Shown here piece by piece: positions 9,797 through 19,990 of a stretch of 64,000 nucleotides of DNA (positions within the stretch are counted from its first letter, which is position 1; every line of letters starts with the position of its first letter). The DNA lies in contig NW_020167523.1 of NCBI RefSeq assembly GCF_001641265.1, positions 248,001 to 312,000 on the forward strand, read 5' to 3'. A model generated the notes under the pieces. That model was given only the letters and a program-made list of their open reading frames with translations, did no database searches and was not told where the DNA came from. This DNA comes from Pseudogymnoascus destructans (Eukaryota; Ascomycota; Leotiomycetes; Thelebolales; Thelebolaceae). Made by a program: the position numbers and the translations under genes.

Positions 9797-10363
9797 ATGC
9801 CTACTGACACTGCCCGCAAACTCCAGGAACGCAACGATCTTGTCCGTCGAATAAAGAACCACGGATACGAACTACCCGAAATGGATTCTTGCTCGAACTG
9901 CGTGAGGCGAAACATTACTTGCGTGTCGTCTCCAAATGATTCACGGCGGTGCGCCGAGTGCGTTCGTCGCAACTTGAAAGAAAAGTGTGACTGTATGGGT
10001 CCTGAGCATCCCGACTGGGTGAAGCTCGAACGGGAGGAGGATCGCCTGGATCGCGAAGAGGAAGAAACCCTTTCGAAGTTACTTCGTCTGCGGAAGCAGA
10101 AACGCCTCATCCGAACCCGTGGTAAAGATATGCTCCGGCGAGGTTTGAAAACCCTCGACGAGCTTGATGCGGCAGAGGAGGCCGAACGTGTGGCTGCTGA
10201 GAAGCGTGATGCTGTTGAGGCTGAGGAACAGGCAGTTAGCGCTGCCTCCTCGTCTGTGACCGGGACCCTCGCTTCCTCCGATCCACTGGCCTACTCCCCT
10301 GCATCTTGGGATCAATGGCTGGCGGATGGCGGCGTCGATATTCCTCCAGCAGTTCTTTGCTGA
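9797..10363 (+). CDS. antisense accessory protein of gypsy-A with a Zn(II)2Cys6-like cluster
   Basis: A 188-codon frame lies on the strand opposite gag-pol, starting 97 bases inside the 3' LTR. Its 3' end overlaps the chromodomain codons of pol. Residues 32-64 show C-x2-C-x6-C-x9-C-x2-C-x8-C, which fits the spacing rule of fungal Zn(II)2Cys6 DNA-binding domains, with Arg/Lys between cysteines (CVRRNITC, CVRRNLKEKC). A long charged helix, probably a coiled coil, follows (about 72-150: EREEDRLDREEEETLSKLL and on). The tail is Ser/Asp/Trp-rich. ATG at 9797 is preferred because an in-frame ATG 48 bases earlier adds only a low-complexity stretch. Function is unknown. DNA binding or control of the element is inferred from the cysteine pattern and the matching gene in gypsy-C. 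Confidence 0.65.
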   Translation: MPTDTARKLQERNDLVRRIKNHGYELPEMDSCSNCVRRNITCVSSPNDSRRCAECVRRNLKEKCDCMGPEHPDWVKLEREEDRLDREEEETLSKLLRLRKQKRLIRTRGKDMLRRGLKTLDELDAAEEAERVAAEKRDAVEAEEQAVSAASSSVTGTLASSDPLAYSPASWDQWLADGGVDIPPAVLC

Positions 10364-13300
10364 TGTTCCTTGTTGGTTCCCACGAATTATCCGTAGGTTC
10401 GTAATTTTCCCATTTTATCAAAAACTCTTCTCAACGTCCTACTAACCTTCTGTCTAGGATCGCTTCGACCTCATATTCGATTATCTCATTCTCGGGTTGG
10501 AGTTCGGTGTCGGTCGCAATTGGGGTATTTCCTCTTGCTGGTTCCAGTAGTGAGACATGAAATACCGGGTGTAGTCTAGACTTCTTAGGTAGCTGCAGTC
10601 TGTAATTAACTGAGCTGACTTTGTTCAATATTTTGAATGGTCCCAATTTCTTGAAGTCCAACTTTGTGCTTGGTCGTTTCGTTTTGATATGTTTCCGGAG
10701 TAGGTATACTTTATCCCCCTCCTTGAAGGCAGGTTCCATACTGCGCTTCTTGTTTGCGTATGCGGCGGATCGTTCATTTAAGAATTGGATGTCCATCGCA
10801 AGTTGTTCGTGGAACGATTTCAGTTGTTCCACCACGATCAGGGCTTGTTCAGCTCGTGATTCATCCGGTCTTGGTTGCCTATATGCTTCTGGCTGGTAGC
10901 CATAATTGGCAAAGAACGGTGAGACTTTCGTTGCTTCTGTCATCGCGCTGTTATATGCAAACTGTGCGATGGGTAAGATCTGAACCCAGTTATCCTGTTG
11001 ATGATTGACATAGCTTCGCAGGTACTGTTCAAGGGTCTGATTTAATCTTTCTGTTTGGCCGTCTGTCTGGGGATGAAAAGCTGTTGACAGCTTATGATTT
11101 GTTCCCAGTAGCGCCATCAATGATTTCCAGAATTTCGAAGTAAAGAGCTTGTCTCTATCTGAGATGATTTCTTCTGGCATCCCATGATCGGCTAATATGA
11201 CTCGAATGAAGGTATATGCGAGCGCCTCGGCGTCGCTAGCTTCTAGATATGGTATAAACTTCCCATATTTCGTGAGTCTTTCCGTGATGACGAGGATAGA
11301 GTCATATTCTATTCCTGTTAACGGGTCCTTGGAGGGTGGAAGCTTGACGATGAAGTCCAAAGCTATTGATTTCCACGCTCCTTTTGGTACTGGTGTCGAC
11401 TTGAGTTGTCCGTATGGCAGATGCCTATTGGATTTTGACTTGCTGCAAATGTCGCACTCTCTTACCACTGTCTCTACCTGCTTCCTCATACCTGGGAAGT
11501 AGTAGTGTCGAGTGATTCGTTCGAAGGTTCGTGTTACTCCCTGATGACCGTGTGCTGGTAACGAGTGTTGTTCTTGCACCAGCGGGCGTCTCATTTGACT
11601 TGGGACATACACTAACCCTTTGTATCGAATCAATCCTTGTTCGTCGATGGTGAAGTCGCCTTCGACTTTGGACAAGACTCGCTTGGCGCATTCGTCTGTT
11701 GCGTAAGCTTTCTTGAGTCTTTCCTCGAGTTCTGTATCTTCGATGACTGAGATCGTCGCTAGTAACTCGTTGTACTGTATTCCTGCATCTGTTTTCTTCA
11801 GAATTGCTCTAGGTCTTTCTTCCTTTGGGCCGGCGTAGTCGGTCCGTCTGCTGAGAGCATCTGCTCTTGCATTCTCAGAGCCCTTGCGATAGGTTATCGT
11901 GAAGTTGTAGGCTGCGAGGGTTTCTGCCCAGCGGACTTGTCTGCGGTTTAAAACCTTGGTCGTGGTGAAGTATATGAGGTTCTTGTGATCCGTCCATACC
12001 TGCACAGGGTAGGTGGGTCCCTCAAGATATACTCGCCACTGCTCAAAGGCAACGACAATAGCCAGTAGCTCCTTGTCGTGGATGTCGTAATTGAGTTCCG
12101 CGGGTGACAGTTTCCTAGAGTAGTACGCGATTGGTTTGAACTTACCGTTCTCGTCTGGTTGATTCAGACATGCTCCAATTGCGAAGTCAGAAGAGTCCGT
12201 TTCGAGGATGATCTTCTTTGCAGGGTCAAATGTAGCAAGGATAGGTGCTTCCGTGAACTTCGTCTTAAGTTCCTGGAAAGCAGCCTCTGCCTTGTCCGTC
12301 CATTTGAATTCGAGATCCTTTCTGGTAAGCTCCGTGAGTGGTTGAGCTACCTTGGAATATCCCGAGATGAATCTTCGGTAGAAGTTGGCGAAGCCTAGGA
12401 AGGCTTGCACTTCCTTGACCGTGGTCGGTGTTGGCCATTCCAACACTGCCGTTACTTTTGCTTGGTCCATCTTGATGCCGTGCGTTCCAATAATGTAACC
12501 CAAGAATTCGACTTGGTTTTTATGGAACTCGCACTTCTCTGGTTTGAGGAGTAAGCTGTACTCCTTTAGTTTCTTCAGGACGAGTTTGACATGCTTGACA
12601 TGCTCCTCCTTGGTTGCTGAATACACCAGGACATCGTCTAAGTAGACAATGGTAAAGATGTCTAAGTATTCGTGCAAAGCATCATTCATCAGTCGTTGCA
12701 TAGATGCGGGTGCGTTTGTTAGCCCAAAGGGCATGACTTGATACTCGAATAGGCCATAGCGGGTGCGGAATGCTGTTTTCCACTCTTCCCCAGCCTTGAT
12801 TCGGATCAGGTTGTATGCTCCTCGCAGATCTAGCTTACTGAAGATCTTTGCTCCTTGAAATCTATCGTGTAGTTCGTTGATTAATGGCAGGGCATACCTG
12901 TCCTTGATTGTGATGTTGTTCAACGCTCGATAGTCCACACATAACCGTAGGGAGCCATCTTTCTTTGGTACGAAAAGCACCGGACTTCCTGCTGGTGATG
13001 TGGATGGTCTGATAAATCCTTTCGCTAGGTTATCATCGATGTACTCCTTAAGTACCTTCAGCTCCTTTTCCGATAGCTGATATATTGGTCCGAACGGTGG
13101 ACTCTTGTCTTTCTCCAAAGGTATCTCGTGATCCCATGGTTGGTGCTTAGGAAGCGCCTCATTCTTAGGGCCTTCCTGGAATAATTGCTCGTATTCCTTG
13201 TACTCCACCGGTATACTCATCGGTGAGGATGCCTGGGCTAGGTCATCGAGCTCGGAGGTTGCACATAACTCCTTCCGGCCCTGGGAGGGTTTCTCCCGTT

Positions 13301-13768
13301 GTCGCGTGTCCGTCCGTTGTTCACACGCGCACTGGCTCATCACAACTTTCTCGTTCCACCAGTCGATCTGGGGGTTGTGTTTCTTGAGCCATGGCATACC
13401 AAGGATGCACGCATGGTTGTCCATGTGCACGATGTCAAACTGAATCGTTTCCTTGTGCCCGTGTAGCATGACCATTTCCAATGGGACCGTTTCGTGGGTC
13501 ACCATTCCTTCATTAGTCGAGATGGGCTCTCCATCTACGACCATTAACGGGTATGGTTCGGTTTTCAATTGCGTCTTGAAACCTTGCGTGTCTGCTACTT
13601 TCTTTGTCATAAAGTTGCCCGTCGCTCCTGAGTCAATCATTGCTCGGAGGTGTCGCTGTTGTATCTTAGCGACCACATATAGTTGCATGCTGCCCGTCGT
13701 GGCGCATAGCTGGTCTGTACTAGGCCTCTTCATGTCGCTCGCCGGTGGCCTACCGTCGAGGACTCCTA
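10236..13768 (-). CDS. gypsy-A Pol polyprotein (PR-RT-RNase H-IN-chromodomain)
   Basis: It is reached from gag by a -1 frameshift; the first ATG in this frame is at 13733. Order: aspartic protease (AMIDSGATGNFM), reverse transcriptase (LRLCVDYRALN, catalytic YLDDVLVY), RNase H (LETDSSDFAIGACL), HHCC zinc-binding region (HSLPAHGHQGVTR ... CDICSKSK), integrase core (LDFIVKLPP, SDRDKLFTSKFW, HPQTDGQTERLNQ) and a C-terminal chromodomain (LIKWENYEPTDNSWEP). A TGA at 10431-10433 splits the chromodomain in frame, with VGR before it and EEFLIKW after, so a former CGA is likely. The remainder of about 1,100 codons is open. A functional element would need readthrough or restoration of that codon. Confidence 0.9.
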
Positions 13769-13775
13769 GTTTTTT
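13738..13775 (-). promoter_or_regulatory. -1 ribosomal frameshift signal at the gag/pol junction
   Basis: On the sense strand the gag frame reads TCA AAA AAC TAG. This contains the canonical slippery heptamer A AAA AAC in the correct phase (complement of 13775-13769), followed directly by the gag stop. The -1 frame continues CTA GGA GTC into pol without a stop. After an 8-nt spacer a hairpin can form (13760-13738): CTCG-a-CGGT, loop AGGCC, ACCG-g-CGAG. In gypsy-B (21725-21761) the slippery site is identical, and the inner stem reads CAGT/ACTG, a compensatory change. Confidence 0.8.
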
Positions 13776-15703
13776 GACTCGTCCGAGGAAGGATAGTATT
13801 CATCCGCTTCCAATGGTGGTCCTTGGGGAGATCGTTTCCCTCGCTCTTCTGCTTCGTCTAGCAGATGTGGGTATTTCTTGTATACCTGTTCGCTTTTGAT
13901 AGGCAAGTCTCCTTCAGACTGGCTTCGCCTGAGGGCGTGAACTTGCTCTGCGTCTCTGAAGTGTATCCTGGGCGAGGATCGGGGAAACAACTGATTCTGG
14001 TGTTTCTTTTTCCAGTGGAGCTTGCAGTCATCTTCGCTGCAATACTCCCAGTAGACATACGCGTGCCAGGGATGATCAGTCTCTGTTGCGTCTGTCGTTG
14101 ATAGTTCCTGCTGTCCTCTCACCCATGCACTATCTTCCCTCGGAGGCGTGGAGAACGTGTCTAGTTGCTCCATGGCTCTCCTTTCGATGCGTGGAGTGGG
14201 TCTCGCATTTTCCCGTCGGAGCATATCTCTGGCTTTCTCGTCGTACTTCTTCAGGGCTCTCCTGCGGTCCTGGTAGTAAATTTCGACGCTTTTCATATAC
14301 TTCAGTTTAGCCATATGCTCGACATCCTTCTCCAGTTCTTCCGCTTCTTGGGCTTCCAACTTAGCTACGTCTTGGGACGTGCCAAGCAGCCTGCGGGTAT
14401 TCGTTAGTTGGTCGTAGTATCTCCAGAGGTCATCCTTGCAGTCGTCCACCTTGCACTTTAACGGAAGTTCCTGTAACAGGTTCCCGTAGAGGTCTTTAAG
14501 CATGGGGATTCTCCTCTGGCCATTGGGCTTGTCTCGTTCGGCCCTAATCTTCGCGTGGGCGTGTTTTGCCATGCGTCTTACTACGTTCTTGCACCGTGGA
14601 CTCATTGGTTCCGTAGGTGCGAGTTCATCGAAGGTCTCCTGTTCCGAGACGGTGAACGATTCCGCCTCCGACCCTTCATCTGAGCTCTCGTCTTCTGGGG
14701 TGCTTTCGCCGTTTATTCCCCAGTCCTGTTTGCTCACAAACGTTGCGTTCAACTGTCCTGTCCAGGTGGCGTTAAGTTGCTTGCCGACTTTGCGTCCGCC
14801 GTTCCCTTTCTTTGGCTGTCTGCAGTCTCGGGCCATGTGGCCTGGCTTGTCGCAGTTAAAACAGAGTCGTTCCTTGAATTGTCTGTCTTTCCTAGGGTCA
14901 CGGGGTCGTCCAGGTTTGAACGTGGCATCGAGTTCCATTGGGTCCGACCAACGGTTGTCTCGCGGGTGTTGATCCCGTCATCTGCCCTCGTTTCCCCGGT
15001 AGGGGTAACTTTTCTTGGGCTTGTCATAGGTCCGACGTTCCTTCTGGAATTCGTATAGTCGATTGTCGATTCGGACCGTATGTTCGATTAGCGCTACCAT
15101 GTCCGTTGGTTGTTGTTCCAAACGGGCAAGTTCCATACGTATATGGCTCTTCAGCCCACGTCGGTAGTGGCTGATGAGTGCGCTGGCGTCCCATCCTGTC
15201 TGATTGCCGTATCTCTGGAATTCTGTGGAGTACGTGAGGGCGCTGCCAGTCTGCTTAAGTGCAAACAGATGGTCTTCCGCGGTCTTAATCTCATCGATGT
15301 CTCCGAACATGCGTCGGATTTCCTTACAGAATCCATTCCAGCTGCCAAACATAGTCTGCGTAGTTGTCATGCTTCCATTGGTACTTTCATATTTGAAATA
15401 GTCCTTGAGGAATGGTTCGATCCATCGCAGGGCTTCCCCCCTAAGGTAGGACGCAGTCCACAGGGCATAGCTCTCCTGGGTGGGAAACTTCTCGTCATTG
15501 AAGTGCTGGTACAGTTCGACCTGTAGCAAAAACACCTCAAGTTCCTTTCGGTTGCCGGAGTAAGTGTCGGGCAACTTGACGCGTAGAGTTTCCTTGAGTT
15601 CGTTGACGGTGGGTGCATCGGGCATCTCTTCATTCTCAGGCTTAGACCTCTGAGACGAAGTTGGCGTGGTGGGGGTTTTCCCCTTCGAACTGACGACAGA
15701 CAT
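13766..15703 (-). CDS. gypsy-A Gag (capsid region and zinc-knuckle nucleocapsid)
   Basis: From ATG at 15703, residues 1-241 form the capsid-type Gag of Ty3/gypsy elements (LYQHFNDEKFPTQ, SYLRGEALRWIEPFL, a retrotransposon-gag pattern). A TGA at 14978-14980 follows GNEGR in frame. The same frame then continues through DNRWSDPMELDATFK to a CCHC knuckle (CFNCDKPGHMARDC), an acidic linker, a Lys/Arg-rich helical region and the end at 13766. In gypsy-B the corresponding codons are open, so the TGA is either a nonsense change (CGA to TGA) or a readthrough stop between capsid and nucleocapsid. The final codons form the frameshift site. Confidence 0.88.
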
Positions 15704-15749
15704 GTTGCTTTGTGTGTAAGCCGGTACCTCGTAGAAGTGGTGCTCAAAG

Positions 15750-16224
15750 TGTAACGCTGACTTCTAAATGATAGAAGACACAGAGGTTCTCTTGCGTAAA
15801 GGTTTACTTATCAGAGGAGGCAGGGGATCAGACACAAAGGCTTCAAGTAACACGTTACTAGTATATAACAAATACTGTATTGAGTTGAGCACGAAGCTCC
15901 TATCTAAGGAAATACTATCTACTTATATAGTGGCGTCGTGCCTAGTGGACTCTTGGGAACTCACTTGAGTCCTCGGAGTCCTGGACTCTTAGGACTCTTC
16001 TCATCATCCTGCGAGTCCATCACGTGCCTAGTGGACTCCTGGGAACTCACTCGAGTCCTCGGAGTCCTGGACTCTTAGGACTCTTCTCATCATCCTGCGA
16101 GTCCGTCACGTGATACTTTCGGAACTACTATTCCCCGCTGCCCCTCCAGGTACCAGGGCCGGTCTCATGCGACCTCCCTCCTTCCTGTCCTGTAGTTGGC
16201 CAGCCTTCTTGTTCCGTCGTAACA
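15750..16224 (-). repeat. gypsy-A 5' LTR
   Basis: It is 475 bp and matches the 3' LTR except for one base near 15768. The 86-bp internal duplication is also present. The bases just inside on the sense strand read CTTTGAGCACCACTTC, with no obvious TGG-type primer binding site. Confidence 0.9.
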
Positions 16225-16369
16225 TCGCCGTATCTACGTAGACCTATTGTGCTTACAGAATACGATACCTTCCTGCCTCCTGATCGGGTTCCCTAGACTC
16301 CCGTGAGACCTTGGGCCTGCGCCTTACACATTACTAGCCCGAGCTAGCAGCTACTTGCTTTTTCTACCT

Positions 16370-17989
16370 TGAGCCATTGCAAACTCCGAAACCTGCTTCA
16401 AGTCAAAGCCAAAAAAGGCGATTACAAGCGCATGTTGGCTATCAAGCCACAAGCGCTTGTAATGGTATTTTTAGATGATGGAAACATGATGAATCTATTA
16501 TTAAAATGCGGGTTGAACAAGCATACGCCTGGCCATCAGTCGAGATGGCTCACGTCTTACTACCAGCGACGGAGAACATGTTATCAAAAACTTCGCAACG
16601 GCTGATTTGTCACTTTTGCACATTCCTCGTACATCATACACTCGCCTCAAGTTGGTGCTAAATGAAAGGCTGCGGATGGATCCTTGTGTCGAAGTACGGC
16701 AATGTGTGGGAGCCTAGCATTCTGGCTGACCCCACCAGCGCTATAGGAGCCCTTGCTCATAAAGAAGAACATCAATTTTCCAGGGCTCAAAATATCACAA
16801 CCATCTGTGGGCAATCAGCGCCTATATATTGCTATGTCACTGAAAATGGACCTGCGATGTTGCGCGAGACTGGCTCAAGAGCAGTATGGGAGCTGGAAAA
16901 TGGATCAGACACTGTGCCTATTTATAAACTAACGTTGAGTGACAATGGAAGTCTCGCTGCGATTGCAGATATAAGTGGGAGGGTGTCCATAAAGGTTATT
17001 TCAAAAGACGAGAAGGGTTGGCGACCTACAGGTTCACCACGATTTTGCAGTCAATATAGGTCGTAGCACCGGCGTCATATCTCACTATTCCATACAGGAG
17101 GCGGCCAACTATTTGTTGACACGGCTCGTGCTGTCTACACTATCAACATCACCAGTCATGCCGTGGTATCATCGACGCTCGTGCGTAGAATGGTGAAAAC
17201 ACAATGGATATGCCATCCTACCAACCCCGATTATATATTGGGCTTTTCAGATACCCTAGTCTATGTTCTCAATTGGGACAACTTGGAGAAGATCAAAACG
17301 TTTGAATATTTCCCGCCCCGTCAGGAACTACACCCGAAGTAGTCGTCATACAAACTTGTACACCAAGAGAATCAAGTCAGGGCTTCTGAAGAGCAACAAG
17401 TGCCCACCTCTAAGAAAGGACCCGATATCTTGCTCGAAATGTCATATTATGGCCGTTAGGGCAGCCTGAACTGGTATATCATGGATTTAATATGGCGGAC
17501 ATCAAAGTTGGATCTGATCACGAAGGCAGTTTGATGGGTGACACACAAGCCACCAGCAATAAAATTCCATACACAACATTACCCCAGGATGTTACGTCTC
17601 GCATCCGGGAGCCTCTTGCGCTTTTATCACATGGAAGGCTCATATTTCTTGATATAGAGCAGTGGATATGCACTTGGACTGTGTCTTCAGTCGGTATGAC
17701 ATTAAGTCAGAAAGACACGACGCACCACTAGCTGTCTCTGGAAGGCTACAAGCCGCCAATGACCACAAGAAAGAAACCGACAGAAACATTGAAAGGTATT
17801 ATTTTCTCACTGCAGATTGTCACTTCAGGTGACGGCCAAGCATGCTCCATCATGCGCGATGGGCTTAGCTCTGCCCTGTACGGGGCCATATATCAACGGT
17901 GCAATGTGCCCGGCTTCGAACATACTTTTCTTTGTGTTGTAATATTGAATATACGGGGCTGTTTGGTGCTATTAGCTGACTTTGGTTAA
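16370..17989 (+). pseudogene. relic of an NLR-type (NACHT/WD40-like) protein C-terminus
   Basis: Broken frames give beta-propeller-like segments: IYKLTLSDNGSLAAIADISG near 16920, WICHPTNPDYILGFSD and LNWDNLEKIKTFEYFPPR near 17200-17330, then LPQDVTSRIREPLALLSHG and LIFLDIEQWICTW at about 17580-17680, and a YYFL stretch near 17800. The last pieces resemble the conserved tail of fungal NACHT-domain proteins whose C-termini are WD40-like ('I..PLALLS..RLIFLD...WVCTW'). No NACHT or N-terminal effector domain is present in the window. Several stops and frameshifts separate the pieces. Family assignment is from memory of that tail and is moderate at best. Confidence 0.45.
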
Positions 17990-18886
17990 AATTCCCTTTT
18001 TTACCCCAAGCTGGCGGTAAGAGGTGGAACGGAGATAGAGTTGGGGGGGGGACTCTACCAGTATCGAGACAGACTACAGAATGGGCGAATTGATCTACTC
18101 GATGATAACTTTATACCATATAAACCGTCCATATACAAAGACTTGGACCTCAATAAGAGGACCATCGTATTTATGGCCACCATACGTCGAATTACGGAGG
18201 TTTTGTCCTACAATAGTAATGCCAAGCAAGATATGCATAACTCGTACATCCGTACCGTTCCCCTCACCCACGATACTAATTGAAGTGATCATGGCACCAA
18301 ATAAAGATATTGCAACCCGAGCACTTATTGTGACTCTTAAATCCCCGATTGGAGGGAAGACAACAGCTGAAGTAGCTGCGAAAACTGGCTTCTCAACCCG
18401 ATAAGTTAATCGGATATATGCTCGAGCAATTGAACTTTGACCCACATATAGTCACTTGTTATACGAGACGAGTGGGCTACACGCCAATTAGACAAGCTCA
18501 ATTACCCCACTAGGAAGGTTGTCGTGCCTCCCTCTTTAAGTCGTGGGTGAAATTAAGGGTCGTACTTGTGATATCGTGATATCGTGATATCGTGAGGCAC
18601 GGCTTAGAAGAGCCCCACTCACCACTTCTAGCTTTGGAGATCAGGGACCACCAAGGGGGGACAGTGGAGACAACGCGGCAATCCGTCAGATTACGGCGCT
18701 CAACATAAATGGGCCACGGCGCTAATACGCACTAATTAACTCTAGTTAGCCTAGCATTTGTCATCAAACTGTTCCGTTCCAACATCTTGTCTAGAAACAC
18801 AGCTTCATCACCATATACCCCCAGGCCACAGCCCTTTCAAATTACCTCACCCTTTTTGTCCGATATATAACTCGTTTTCTTCTTCA
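17990..18886. other. gene-free stretch upstream of the glycosyltransferase-like gene
   Basis: I see no gene. At 18568-18591 GATATC is repeated three times (CGTGATATCGTGATATCGTG), bracketed by an inverted repeat of GTCGTGCCTC and GAGGCACGGC about 18522-18604. A TATATAA box at about 18863 and a pyrimidine-rich tract precede the ATG at 18887. Confidence 0.5.
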
Positions 18887-19990
18887 ATGTCACACGTTTC
18901 GCCCCCTCTCCAAATCGCAGTGTACATCGCGGCACATGGATTTGGGCACTTCACCCGCACACTCAACCTCCTTTCCCTTTTATCAGATGGTGGGAAGTAC
19001 AACTTTTACATTCGCACCTCGTCGTCACTACGTACGGAACCCCTAGCATACGCCCTACACCCTAGCGTCGTCCAGACAAATCCCTACCAGCTAGACGCGG
19101 ATCAGTCACTTGACTCTCTCGCCAACTTCGACCTCTCTCTCCCACTAGCAGAAGAGACCAAGTTCCTAAAAGAGCACAACATCCAAGCCATCATCGCAGA
19201 CGCCCACTCCCTACCATGTCTGCTTGCACACGCCGTCGGAATCCACTCAATCCTCATCACCAACTTCACATTCGACAGCATATTCCAAGCTCTCCTCGAT
19301 AGTGCGCCAACATGCACCAACAGGGCGGTGCTGCAGCTGAAGATCGACGAGATGACGCAGCAATACGCACTAGCGCATTCCATTATTCGATTACCAGGAC
19401 ACATCCCCTTCCCCTTCTCCGGCTCGCAAATCATAGACGCACCAATGCATTCCAGGAAAGCGCTGCAGACTCGGAGCGAGACGTTGGCTGGGCTGGGATT
19501 GCAGTGTCTCGATGGTAAGAAGATCTTGCTGAACTGTTTCGGTGGGCATAATTCAGATTCACTTACTGGGGTCCCGAAGTTGCCAGAGGGGTGGGCGTGC
19601 ATCAGCCAGACGATACATTGCCCGCCGCTCTTCTATGAGATATCGCATGACGTGTATATGCCAGATCTCATTGGGGCGTGTGATGTTGTGCTTGGAAAAC
19701 TTGGGTGGGGGACGTGTAGTGAGGTGATTGGGAATGGATATAAGCCATTTATTTATGTCCCGCGGAGTGCCTTTATTGAGGAGGCTGGCTTGCTGAGGTG
19801 GATGGACAGCGCGCATGGAAGGATTGTTCGCCTGGAAGTGGATGATTATGAGAGCATGGATTGGCGGGGGGCAATTGGAGAGGCGGAGAAGGTGGCCATA
19901 TCAGGCTCTGTGCCCGTGAAGGATTGGGCAACGAATGATGCAGAGGTGGTCCAGACTTTTGTAGACGCATTAGAGGGTGCATTGAATTGA
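18887..19990 (+). CDS. glycosyltransferase-like protein (L-arabinokinase N-domain type)
   Basis: A single exon of 367 codons. The N-terminus IAVYIAAHGFGHFTRTLNLLSLL is the glycine/histidine loop found in GT1/GT28-like folds and in the N-terminal domain of plant L-arabinokinase-type proteins. Later segments (IQAIIADAHSLPCLLAH, ILLNCFGGHN, YMPDLIGACDVVLGKLGWGTCSEVIGNG) match the donor-binding half, in which 'D..IGKLGYGT.SE' is typical. ATG at 18887 is chosen over one 129 bases upstream because a TATATAA box lies 24 bases before it and the upstream residues are low-complexity. The gene is intact and stands alone between gypsy-A and the gypsy-B nest. The substrate is unknown. Confidence 0.75.
   Translation: MSHVSPPLQIAVYIAAHGFGHFTRTLNLLSLLSDGGKYNFYIRTSSSLRTEPLAYALHPSVVQTNPYQLDADQSLDSLANFDLSLPLAEETKFLKEHNIQAIIADAHSLPCLLAHAVGIHSILITNFTFDSIFQALLDSAPTCTNRAVLQLKIDEMTQQYALAHSIIRLPGHIPFPFSGSQIIDAPMHSRKALQTRSETLAGLGLQCLDGKKILLNCFGGHNSDSLTGVPKLPEGWACISQTIHCPPLFYEISHDVYMPDLIGACDVVLGKLGWGTCSEVIGNGYKPFIYVPRSAFIEEAGLLRWMDSAHGRIVRLEVDDYESMDWRGAIGEAEKVAISGSVPVKDWATNDAEVVQTFVDALEGALN

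Larger units (their letters stand above)
9226..16224 (-). mobile_element. complete Ty3/gypsy chromodomain retrotransposon (gypsy-A)
   Basis: Two 475-bp LTRs (9226-9700 and 15750-16224) flank a 6.0-kb interior on the minus strand with gag, protease, RT, RNase H, integrase and chromodomain in the usual order. The 5-bp target duplication TCGCC is at 9221-9225 and 16225-16229. By eye the LTRs differ at one position (C or T about 19 bases in), so insertion is recent. A purine-rich tract (complement of 9701-9717) abuts the 3' LTR. The element also carries a plus-strand gene at 9797-10363. Two in-frame TGA codons interrupt the sense genes. Confidence 0.93.

Noticed and set aside
15734..15750. tRNA primer binding site next to the gypsy-A 5' LTR
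   Set aside because: The bases (CTTTGAGCACCAC on the sense strand) do not begin with the usual TGG and I could not match them to a tRNA 3' end. Gypsy-C likewise shows none. The priming mode is left open.
18551..18604. GATATC triplet repeat with inverted GTGCCTC flanks as a miniature transposon
   Set aside because: The flanks are only about 8-10 bp, no target duplication was found, and no second copy is present in the window.
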